Positions 19,925 to 25,503 of a stretch of 25,503 bases of DNA are shown here, piece after piece. How positions within the stretch are numbered: the first letter of the stretch is position 1; each line of letters starts with the position of its first letter. The position numbers were made by a program, and so were the translations under genes. Source of the stretch: a virus; IMG/VR virus record IMGVR_UViG_3300018416_000103, positions 1 to 25,503 of that record; one strand, written 5' to 3'. The notes beneath the pieces are model-generated. The model was not told the origin of the DNA. It saw only the letters and a program-made list of their open reading frames with translations, and did not search any database.

Positions 19925-20787
19925 ACAGAGTTTTTTGTATAGGTAATGGTGAAAGTAGACAAGGTTTTGATTTAGAACAATTACGACCTTATGGTAAAAT
20001 ATATGGTTGTAATGCCATCTATCGTGATTTTACACCTGATGTTTTAATAGCAGTTGACCACGGCATTGAACACGAAATATATCATTCTGGTTTAGCACAA
20101 AAGATACCTTGTTATTTTAGAAATTGGCAAAAAGTACCAGCTATGCATTATGAAATGATGGTCTATGGCAGTATAACAAATATAACAAGAGATGAACTAA
20201 AAGATTATTATGATTCTCATAGTGAAAATGAAAGAGGCGATTCTAAAGAATTTGTATTTCATGGTTCTAATTTAGAAGGTCTAGCAAAGATTATACAACA
20301 ACAAGAGGCACAAGGTAAGACAAGAGAAATAATACAAAAACAAATCAAACATTCTGGTATTCATGTATCGTGGATAAAAGAACCTGATATGTCTTATGAT
20401 GTAAGAGATGTTGTACCTAGTTACAGAGATTTAGGTTGGGCTGCCGGCGCTACAAGTGCTAGAGTGGCGGTAGATAGAGAAAAACCTGTTAAAGAGATTT
20501 TTATGATTGGTCATGACTTGTATAGTAAAACAGCTACAGTAAATAATATTTACAAAGGCACAAGACATTATGTAACACCTCAAAATTCACCAACACCATC
20601 TGATAATTGGATAACACAATGGAAAGCAATGTTCGTAGGTTATCCAGATATTCAGTTTTACAAGGTAAACGAGAAAGGTGCTGAGGGTGGCGATAATGTC
20701 AATAGGACTATACAAAATTGGCACGGTTGTAAAAATATTAAATACATTGACTACCAAACCATGCTTGACATTATTGAAAAAAAATGA
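19921..20787 (+). CDS. Conserved T4-like marine phage protein (288 aa)
   Basis: A 288-aa protein beginning R-V-F-C-I-G-N-G-E-S-R-x-G-F, then G-K-I-Y-G-C-N-A-I-Y-R-D-F near 25-37, A-V-D-H-G-I-x-H-E near 44-52, W-A-A-G-A-T-S-A-R-V-A near 173-183 and I-F-M-I-G-H-D-L-Y near 193-201. The G-N-G and G-x-N strands suggest a Rossmann-like fold, perhaps related to DUF115/MptE-type proteins. It is common in marine T4-like phages next to gp32, function unknown. The gp32 early promoter -35 lies within its last codons. Confidence 0.75.
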   Translation: MNRVFCIGNGESRQGFDLEQLRPYGKIYGCNAIYRDFTPDVLIAVDHGIEHEIYHSGLAQKIPCYFRNWQKVPAMHYEMMVYGSITNITRDELKDYYDSHSENERGDSKEFVFHGSNLEGLAKIIQQQEAQGKTREIIQKQIKHSGIHVSWIKEPDMSYDVRDVVPSYRDLGWAAGATSARVAVDREKPVKEIFMIGHDLYSKTATVNNIYKGTRHYVTPQNSPTPSDNWITQWKAMFVGYPDIQFYKVNEKGAEGGDNVNRTIQNWHGCKNIKYIDYQTMLDIIEKK

Positions 20788-20793
20788 TATCCT
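20765..20793 (+). promoter_or_regulatory. Sigma70-type promoter P7 for gp32
   Basis: TTGACA at 20765-20770 (within the end of the upstream gene), 17-nt spacer, TATCCT at 20788-20793 directly after its stop; expected start near 20800. Confidence 0.85.
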
Positions 20794-20806
20794 GTGTAAG
20801 AAAATG

Positions 20807-20814
20807 TATAAATA
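20807..20814 (+). promoter_or_regulatory. Late promoter TATAAATA for gp32
   Basis: A perfect T4-type late octamer between P7 and the gp32 start; expected start near 20821, so gp32 would be made both early and late. Confidence 0.65.
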
Positions 20815-20818
20815 GTAA

Positions 20819-20834
20819 TGTAGCGGGTGCTACA
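20819..20834 (+). promoter_or_regulatory. Hairpin in gp32 mRNA leader
   Basis: TGTAGC (20819-20824), GGGT loop, GCTACA (20829-20834): a perfect 6-bp stem. It is followed by 47 nt of A/T-rich, unstructured-looking leader with GGAG before ATG 20882. T4 gp32 represses its own translation by binding a structured element and then the unstructured leader; this layout is similar, though no pseudoknot partner for the loop is seen. Confidence 0.45.
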
Positions 20835-20881
20835 ATACAGAAATACAACAATATATTAATACGAAAATACGGAGTACAAAT

Positions 20882-21772
20882 ATGGATTTTGAATCTTTAA
20901 AAACATCCAATAGTGGTTTTGATAAACTTACAAAAGCACTAGAAGAAAACCTCAATCCTGAGGACCAACAAAACAAAAACAAATATCAAGATGACCGAAT
21001 CTGGAAACCAGAGCTAGATAAAACTGGTAATGGTTATGCAGTCATTCGTTTTTTACCAGCAAGTGAAGGTGAAGATATGCCATGGGTAAGAGTATGGTCT
21101 CATGCATTTCAAGGACCTGGCGGCTGGTTTATTGAAAACAGTTTAACAACACTAGGTCATAAAGACCCTGTATCAGAAGAAAACACAAGATTGTGGAACA
21201 CAGGCGTGGATTCTGATAAAGATATTGCTAGAAAAAGAAAAAGAAAGTTATCATACTATTCTAACATTCTTGTTGTTAGCGACCCAAAACATCCAGAAAA
21301 CGAAGGCAAAGTAATGTTATTCAAATTTGGTAAAAAAATATTTGATAAGATAACAGAAGCAATGCAACCTGAGTTTGATGATGAAACACCTATTAACCCA
21401 TTTGACTTTTGGAAAGGTGCAAACTTCAAACTAAAAATTAGAAAGGTTGATGGTTTCTGGAATTACGACAAGTCAGAATTTGAGGCTGTTTCCCAAATAA
21501 AAGATAGTGATGATGAAATCAAAACTATTTGGGGAAAACAATATCCTCTAAAACCTTTCCTTGACCCTAGTAATTTTAAAACCTATGATGAACTCAAAGA
21601 GAAACTGAATAGGGTGATTACAGGGACAGGAAACTCAGCAACAGCTGAAGATGTGGACCTCCCGCCTGAAACATCTACAGCAAAGTCTGAGAAAAGTCCT
21701 GTGAACGCTATGTCTGAGGCTAGTGATAGTGATGATACACTAGATTATTTTAGTAAATTAGCTCAAGAATAG
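20882..21772 (+). CDS. 32: Single-stranded DNA-binding protein, gp32-like
   Basis: A 296-aa gp32 homologue (T4 gp32 is 301 aa). It has an N-terminal cooperativity region, the core with R-I-W-K-P near 39-43 and A-V-I-R-F-L-P near 53-59, a basic R-K-R-K-R-K at 117-122, Y-Y-S-N-I-L-V-V-x-D-P near 125-135, N-P-F-D-F-W-K-G-A-N-F near 171-181, and an acidic C-terminal tail (SEASDSDDTLDYFSKLAQ) that in T4 recruits replication partners. There is no Cys at all, so the zinc site of T4 gp32 is lost. It coats single-stranded DNA and works with gp59 and RNase H. Single-gene unit: early and late promoters before it and a strong terminator after it. Confidence 0.95.
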   Translation: MDFESLKTSNSGFDKLTKALEENLNPEDQQNKNKYQDDRIWKPELDKTGNGYAVIRFLPASEGEDMPWVRVWSHAFQGPGGWFIENSLTTLGHKDPVSEENTRLWNTGVDSDKDIARKRKRKLSYYSNILVVSDPKHPENEGKVMLFKFGKKIFDKITEAMQPEFDDETPINPFDFWKGANFKLKIRKVDGFWNYDKSEFEAVSQIKDSDDEIKTIWGKQYPLKPFLDPSNFKTYDELKEKLNRVITGTGNSATAEDVDLPPETSTAKSEKSPVNAMSEASDSDDTLDYFSKLAQE

Positions 21773-21798
21773 TATCTCTCTCCGTTCATAGTAACTTG

Positions 21799-21827
21799 AA
21801 ACCCAGCGAGAAATCGCTGGGTTTTTT
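21799..21827 (+). terminator. Intrinsic terminator after gp32
   Basis: AAACCCAGCG (21799-21808), loop AGAAAT, CGCTGGGTTT (21815-21824), continuing into a run of T to 21827: a 10-bp stem and T-tract, a textbook factor-independent terminator. Confidence 0.93.
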
Positions 21828-21828
21828 A

Positions 21829-21836
21829 TATAAATA
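21829..21836 (+). promoter_or_regulatory. Late promoter TATAAATA
   Basis: Perfect late octamer directly after the terminator and 5 nt before ATG 21842. A start 6-7 nt downstream would place the transcript start at or on the ATG, so the mRNA may be leaderless. No Shine-Dalgarno is present. Confidence 0.75.
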
Positions 21837-21841
21837 ATAGT

Positions 21842-22393
21842 ATGCCAAGTATATTTGACACAATTAGTAATCAAAGAGGTGGACAACAAAAGTCTGCCAC
21901 CTGGTACAGAAACGCTGTAGCTTCTATTGCAGATAAAGTAACAGCAAGAAAGTTAATGAATCAAGGTCGTATTTTAGCTAGACCTTCTGCTGGTCGTTTA
22001 AACTTATTTTTTTACGACCCTAAGACTAAAGCTAAATTACCGTATTACGATACATTTCCTTTAGTCTTACCTTTAGAGGCAATTAAAGGTGGTTTTATGG
22101 GTATTAACTTTCACTATGTATCACCAATGATAAGATTTAGATTACTAAATCAATTACAAAGGTTTGCTACAAACAATAAATTTGATAGCACAACAAGATT
22201 AGATGTAGGATATACAAGAGTGGCAGGATTAGAAAGGGTAAAACCTACAATTAAAAAATATTTGTACAGTCATGTGCGTTCTGGTTTTTTAAGAATAGAC
22301 GCTAATGACGCTCCAACAGCAGTATATTTACCTGTTGAGCAATTTAAGAAACGAAGTGCAAGTTATGTTTACGGACAAAGTAGAGGTATATAG
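21842..22393 (+). CDS. 53: Baseplate wedge protein, gp53-like
   Basis: A 183-aa structural protein with A-T-W-Y-R-N-A-V near residues 19-26, L-F-F-Y-D-P-K-T-K-A-K-L-P-Y-Y-D-x-F-P-L-V near 55-75 and G-F-M-G-I-N-F-H-Y-V near 84-93. The YDPK...LPYYDxFPLV...GxNxHY pattern fits gp53-type baseplate wedge proteins of T4-like marine phages, and the next genes are baseplate genes too. It is the first gene after the gp32 terminator and a late promoter, marking the switch to structural genes. The exact T4 equivalence is from memory. Confidence 0.65.
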   Translation: MPSIFDTISNQRGGQQKSATWYRNAVASIADKVTARKLMNQGRILARPSAGRLNLFFYDPKTKAKLPYYDTFPLVLPLEAIKGGFMGINFHYVSPMIRFRLLNQLQRFATNNKFDSTTRLDVGYTRVAGLERVKPTIKKYLYSHVRSGFLRIDANDAPTAVYLPVEQFKKRSASYVYGQSRGI

Positions 22394-23427
22394 TGGCAAT
22401 ACTAAGAGGCGGAACTAGAATATTTGGGTCAGATGTAAGAATAGGATTATCTAGAGATAAGTCTTTAGAAAATGTAACTAATGACCCACGATTAAGACAA
22501 AAACCTGGTGGTGATAGACAATCCACTATGGGCAGATTTCATAGTTATGTAAGTGAAGCTGAGGGTATGGCTCGTAAATGTAAATTCTATACGAGTTTTC
22601 AATTACCAAAAGGTCATAACGGCATTGCTTCAGGATTTAATCCATTATATAACACAACACCACCTGTTGGCAGTAATCAAAAATTAGCGTCAGAGGTAGG
22701 TGAAGAAGGTATAGGATTTTCACAAGGTGCTCAATTAAGAGCTGTAGAAAGTCAACATAGAAAGCGTGTTCAAGCATTTTGTAAAGATATAACAATGCCA
22801 CCAAGAATGACAAAAATGACACCTCATCAAGTTTATGGACCTGCTAGACAAATGGTAACAGGAATGTCTATGGCAGATGAGCCTGTAACATTTACTGCTA
22901 CATTTATGTGCGATAAGTTTTTAAGAGAAAGAACATATTTTGAATTGTGGCAACAAGCAGGTATAAACACCAATTCATTTAATGTAAACTATTATGATGA
23001 GTATATATCACCAGTAGAGATATTTCAATTAGGTGGTTTTGAGGGTGCTCAAGAAAGAAATAGTATTACTTACGCTGTATCAATTTTAGATTGTTATCCT
23101 ACACAAATTGGTGAAATAACATATGCTTCAGCTGAAGACGCTCTAGTTGAATTTACAGTTACATTTGCATACAGATATTGGATTAATTATTTCATTGATA
23201 AAGCAGGACAGATACAAATAGGTGATTCAGACTTTAAATCGCCAGAAATAAAAGCAGGTGGTCCTTTAGGTGGTTTATTAGGTAATCTACCAGCACCATT
23301 AAGAAGAGCTGGGCGTGATGTGATTTCTGATTTGAAACGAAGATTGCCTATTGGCGATATTACAGGTGGTCGTGTATTCCCACCATTTAATATTGGTGGT
23401 GGATTTATCCCACCTATCAACATTTAG
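22393..23427 (+). CDS. Baseplate tail-tube initiator (gp48/gp54-like)
   Basis: A 344-aa protein starting at GTG 22393, which shares its first base with the upstream stop (TAGTG). The middle (about 130-280) resembles tail-tube-type folds: F-T-A-T-F-M-C-D-K-F near 167-176, F-E-L-W-Q-Q near 182-187, N-V-N-Y-Y-D-E-Y near 196-203, A-V-S-I-L-D-C-Y-P-T-Q-I near 226-237 and F-T-V-T-F-A-Y-R-Y-W near 252-261. This FxVTFxYRxW ending is typical of tube/initiator proteins in T4-like phages. The C-terminus is Gly/Pro-rich (GGGFIPPINI). It probably sits at the baseplate-tube junction; gp48 and gp54 cannot be told apart here. Confidence 0.72.
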   Translation: MAILRGGTRIFGSDVRIGLSRDKSLENVTNDPRLRQKPGGDRQSTMGRFHSYVSEAEGMARKCKFYTSFQLPKGHNGIASGFNPLYNTTPPVGSNQKLASEVGEEGIGFSQGAQLRAVESQHRKRVQAFCKDITMPPRMTKMTPHQVYGPARQMVTGMSMADEPVTFTATFMCDKFLRERTYFELWQQAGINTNSFNVNYYDEYISPVEIFQLGGFEGAQERNSITYAVSILDCYPTQIGEITYASAEDALVEFTVTFAYRYWINYFIDKAGQIQIGDSDFKSPEIKAGGPLGGLLGNLPAPLRRAGRDVISDLKRRLPIGDITGGRVFPPFNIGGGFIPPINI

Positions 23428-23435
23428 TATAAATA
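23428..23435 (+). promoter_or_regulatory. Late promoter TATAAATA
   Basis: Perfect late octamer directly after the previous stop, with a normal leader of about 20 nt and AGGAGA before ATG 23462. Confidence 0.75.
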
Positions 23436-23461
23436 GTATTAGTATATTATAGGAGAAGATT

Positions 23462-24178
23462 ATGGCATTACCTAAGGTGGAAACACCAACATATGAATTG
23501 ACTTTGCCTTCAGCAGATGTGGTGATAAAGTATAGACCTTTTCTAGTTAGAGAAGAAAAAATATTATTATTAGCACAAGAAGAAGGTAAACCTCAAGGTA
23601 TACAAAATGCAATTATGGATATTGTAAAATCGTGTACCTTTGATAGTTTTGATGTGGCTAAAGCGCCAATGTTTGACATTGAATATGTCTTTTTGAACAT
23701 ACGAGCAAAATCTGTGGGTGAAGTTCAAGAGATAAGAATATTATGTCCAGATGATAAAAAAACATATGGCAAGGTGGAAATTAATTTAAGTGAAGTTATG
23801 GTTCAAGTTGATGATGACCATACTAACAAAGTTATAATTGATAAAGCAAGGAATTTAGGTGTTGTATTTAGATACCCTTGTTTAGCAGATATGACTGATG
23901 AATTAGTGGACGCTAAAACTGACATCAATAACATTATGGACCTGATTATAAAATCTGTTGACCATATTTTTGAGGGTGATAAAATTTACCCAGCAAAAGA
24001 ATCAACAAAAGAAGAATTAAATGATTTTTTTAGTGATATGAATCAGGACAGTTTTGGGGAAGTTAAAAAGTTTTTTGAAACTATGCCAAGATTAAGGCAT
24101 GAAGTAGAAGTAGAAAACCCTAAAACTAAAGTAAAAAGTAAAGTTGTTTTATCAGGTGTAAATGATTTTTTCGTATAA
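23462..24178 (+). CDS. 26: Baseplate hub protein, gp26-like (0-frame product)
   Basis: A 238-aa protein of the T4 baseplate hub family: M-A-L-P-K-V-E-T-P-T-Y-E-L, then S-A-D-V-V-I-K-Y-R-P-F-L-V-R-E-E-K near 17-33, and helical later parts including P-C-L-A-D-M near 139-144 and N-D-F-F at the end. T4 gp26 has a similar size (208 aa). It is the first gene after a late promoter. Its last codons, TTT TTC, lie in the heptamer TTTTTTC (24166-24172), a -1 slippery site; shifting joins it to the frame that ends at 24357, so two products (238 and about 298 aa) are predicted. Confidence 0.82.
   Translation: MALPKVETPTYELTLPSADVVIKYRPFLVREEKILLLAQEEGKPQGIQNAIMDIVKSCTFDSFDVAKAPMFDIEYVFLNIRAKSVGEVQEIRILCPDDKKTYGKVEINLSEVMVQVDDDHTNKVIIDKARNLGVVFRYPCLADMTDELVDAKTDINNIMDLIIKSVDHIFEGDKIYPAKESTKEELNDFFSDMNQDSFGEVKKFFETMPRLRHEVEVENPKTKVKSKVVLSGVNDFFV
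24166..24172 (+). other. Predicted -1 programmed frameshift site TTTTTTC
   Basis: The heptamer fits X XXY YYZ in the gp26 frame (T TTT TTC). The 0-frame stop is at 24176-24178 and the nearest -1-frame stop upstream is the TGA at 24163-24165, so the heptamer lies inside the 10-nt window where a shift can link the frames. A weak stem (GCCT..CT at 24179-24186 with AGAGGC at 24198-24203) follows 6 nt downstream. Confidence 0.72.
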
Positions 24179-24357
24179 GCCTTGCTCATAACACTCTAGA
24201 GGCATATTACGAAGTTAATTTTGCATTAATGCAACACCATAAATATTCTCTAACAGAGATTGAAAATATGTGGCCATGGGAGAGAGAAATATATGTTGGG
24301 TTGCTACAACAATTTGTAAAAGAAGAAAACGATAGGATTAAAAAGGAGAGAGGATGA
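24166..24357 (+). CDS. Frameshift extension of gp26 (gp51-like, no own start)
   Basis: An open frame, -1 relative to gp26, of 61 codons after the slippery site. It has no ATG, GTG or TTG before the Met at its 20th residue, so it cannot start by itself near its beginning. The peptide begins R-I-S-L-A-H-N-T-L-E-A-Y-Y-E-V-N-F-A-L-M, then H-H-K-Y-S-L-T-E-I-E-N-M, P-W-E-R-E-I-Y-V and a charged helix (KEENDRIKKERG). The HHKYSLTEIExMxPWEREIY block is typical of a tail/baseplate assembly factor found after hub genes in T4-like phages (gp51-like is a guess). The natural reading is a gp26-extension fusion made by -1 frameshifting, as with tail assembly chaperones of lambda-like phages. Its stop overlaps the next start. 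Confidence 0.7.
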   Translation, partial: FFRISLAHNTLEAYYEVNFALMQHHKYSLTEIENMWPWEREIYVGLLQQFVKEENDRIKKERG

Positions 24358-24791
24358 TGATACCTATGGAATTATTGTCAATGTTGGCTAGTACGGTCCT
24401 TGGAGGCGTGCTATCTATCATGGCTCAAAAAGCAAAAGACGCCGCTGATAGAGAAAAAGCATTTATGGCAAGAGCCGATTTTGCAGCTAAACAAATTGAC
24501 AAAGCAAGAGATGTGCAAGACCCATTTACTAAAAATACTAGGAGATGGATTGCATTAATATCAGTAATTAGTATTTTAGTAATACCAAAACTAGCACCAT
24601 TTATAGACCCAACAATGCCAATCTATGTGGGTTATACTGAAACAGTAAGCTCAGGTTGGTGGATATTTGCTAGTGATTCAGATATGACACAATGGAAACC
24701 ATTAAGCGGTTTAGTTATAACACCACTTGATACCCATGTTGTCAGCTCAATAATCGGGTTATATTTTGGAGGTTCGCTAGTCCGTAGATAA
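24354..24791 (+). CDS. Membrane-associated protein, possible holin-like or virion protein
   Basis: A 145-aa protein; two adjacent ATGs (24354, 24357) follow AGGAGAGAGG. It has an N-terminal hydrophobic segment with G-G-V-L-S (about 5-24), an Ala/Lys helix (KAKDAADREKAFMARADFA), D-P-F-T-K-N-T-R-R-W-I-A-L near 55-67 running into a membrane helix (about 65-83), and a second hydrophobic segment near the end (GLVITP..IIGLYFGGSL). The plan resembles three-span holin-like proteins of gene-transfer agents, but also virion membrane proteins of marine T4-like phages. Lies between the hub and tape-measure-like genes, which argues for a structural role. Confidence 0.5.
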   Translation: MMIPMELLSMLASTVLGGVLSIMAQKAKDAADREKAFMARADFAAKQIDKARDVQDPFTKNTRRWIALISVISILVIPKLAPFIDPTMPIYVGYTETVSSGWWIFASDSDMTQWKPLSGLVITPLDTHVVSSIIGLYFGGSLVRR

Positions 24792-24793
24792 TT

Positions 24794-25503
24794 ATGGCAG
24801 AGATTGTTCTAGAAGAAGCAAGAGAAATTGGAACAGCGATAGCAGCTCCAATAAAAAGTATGTTGCCTGTACCTGTTGGTGCAGGTGGTATTCAACCTAT
24901 TGAGGGTGAAGTTATACCTGCTGGTTCTAGAATGCCTGCTACACAAAAAGATAGCCCATTAGCTCAAATGTTTAAACAATTTCTTGTAATGATTAAGAAG
25001 ATGATTGATAATTCTAAAGAACAAACAAAAGCAATTGAACAAAATACAGAAGAATTAAAAGACTTAGCAAAACCAGGAACGGAAAGAGACCCTGCTAAAG
25101 CTTTAGGTAAACAAGAGGTTGATAGACTAAGGAAAGAAAGAGAAGGCGAACTTAGAATGATGAAAGAAGCTCAAGATGAGTTAGATGAGATGAGCCCAGA
25201 AGAAGCTAGAGGTGAAAGAGGCGAAACATTAAAAAGGTCAATAGATACTAGAAAAGAAAATGTAGAAGGTCTTGAAAGGACTATCACAGACGCTGGTTTT
25301 GCAGTAGAAGAACTAAAAAAAGGTGTGGCTGAAATGAGTACACCTCTAGGTGATGTTTATAATGCTTTGGGTGAGATTGCATTATTACCTGATAAACTAT
25401 TTGGTGATACATTAAAAGCATTTGATAAGATAACAGGCAATATTTTTGGATTAAATGAAGCATATGAAAATATGAAAAAAAGTGTAAAAGGTCTTGTTAA
25501 AGA
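24794..25503 (+). CDS. Tape-measure-like structural protein, 3'-partial
   Basis: ATG at 24794, 2 nt after the previous stop; the frame stays open to the window end (236 codons). The product has a Gly/Pro-rich linker (PVPVGAGGIQPIEGEVIPAG, about 26-45), a helix S-P-L-A-Q-M-F-K-Q-F-L-V-M-I-K-K-M, and long charged coiled coil (about 75-175) rich in Glu and Lys with P-E-E-A-R-G-E-R-G near 136-144, then amphipathic helices. Position after the hub genes and the helical content suggest a tape-measure or gp29-type hub protein; only its N-terminal part is visible, so this is inference. No clear Shine-Dalgarno. Confidence 0.55.
   Translation, partial: MAEIVLEEAREIGTAIAAPIKSMLPVPVGAGGIQPIEGEVIPAGSRMPATQKDSPLAQMFKQFLVMIKKMIDNSKEQTKAIEQNTEELKDLAKPGTERDPAKALGKQEVDRLRKEREGELRMMKEAQDELDEMSPEEARGERGETLKRSIDTRKENVEGLERTITDAGFAVEELKKGVAEMSTPLGDVYNALGEIALLPDKLFGDTLKAFDKITGNIFGLNEAYENMKKSVKGLVK

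Noticed and set aside
23187-23423. Minus-strand frame rich in Pro and Gly
   Set aside because: It is the mirror of the Gly/Pro-rich C-terminus of the tail-tube initiator gene.
1-25503. CRISPR array, insertion sequence, integrase or attachment site
   Set aside because: No regularly spaced repeats, terminal inverted repeats, transposase or recombinase motifs were found on either strand.

Overview
The window looks like part of the genome of an AT-rich, T4-like marine myovirus infecting an oligotrophic proteobacterium. A SAR11-type or other alphaproteobacterial host is the guess; it rests on composition, a 17-kDa-antigen-like lipoprotein and family resemblance to pelagi- and cyanophage proteins. 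Nearly every base is coding and all genes lie on the + strand. Stop/start overlaps (TAATG, ATGA, GTGA) are common and Shine-Dalgarno sites are good. The recognisable T4 core is RNase H, gp33 (late-transcription coactivator), gp59 (helicase loader), gp32 (ssDNA-binding protein) and, at the right end, a baseplate/tail block (gp53-like, gp48/54-like tube initiator, gp26-like hub, start of a tape-measure-like gene). No tRNA, CRISPR, IS element or integrase was seen.

Layout. 1-2858: a glycosylation/modification block with two paralogous GT-B-like proteins, a Dam-like methyltransferase between them and a GT-A glycosyltransferase. 2859-3065: a regulatory gap with two perfect sigma70-type promoters and a Fur-box-like palindrome. 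3066-6324: a train of small, mostly unknown genes including DUF3310- and DUF4385-type proteins, several too short for routine calling. 6314-8798: a promoter, a winged-helix regulator, a UUCG-loop terminator, a run of two lipoproteins and two exported proteins, then a glutaredoxin. 8776-10968: small genes, RNase H and a conserved structural/unknown protein. 10977-13909: a promoter, a DUF3445 (heme-dependent oxidative N-demethylase-like) gene, a glucosaminidase lysin and a coiled-coil membrane protein. 13917-15707: another promoter and conserved T4-like small genes. 15807-16892: an alkane-monooxygenase (AlkB-type) di-iron membrane enzyme. 16899-20787: exonuclease, gp33, gp59, AhpC-type peroxiredoxin, small membrane proteins and a conserved 288-aa protein. 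20765-21827: gp32 with early and late promoters and a terminator. 21829-25503: late structural genes.

How it fits together. Seven near-identical promoters (TTGACA, exactly 17 nt, TATCCT or TATAAT) drive the early/middle segments. TATAAATA octamers mark late transcription of gp32, gp53-like and gp26-like genes, consistent with gp33 being encoded here. In T4, genes rnh, 33, 59 and 32 lie close together; here the block is opened by about 7-8 kb carrying metabolic cargo (DUF3445 enzyme, AlkB) and a lysin, with AhpC and membrane proteins between 59 and 32. The points most worth checking are the phage AlkB, which has a Gln at one expected iron-ligand His; a textbook TTTTTTC -1 frameshift site joining gp26 to a downstream reading frame with no start codon; the N-demethylase-like gene with a near-leaderless transcript; and the Fur-like operator.
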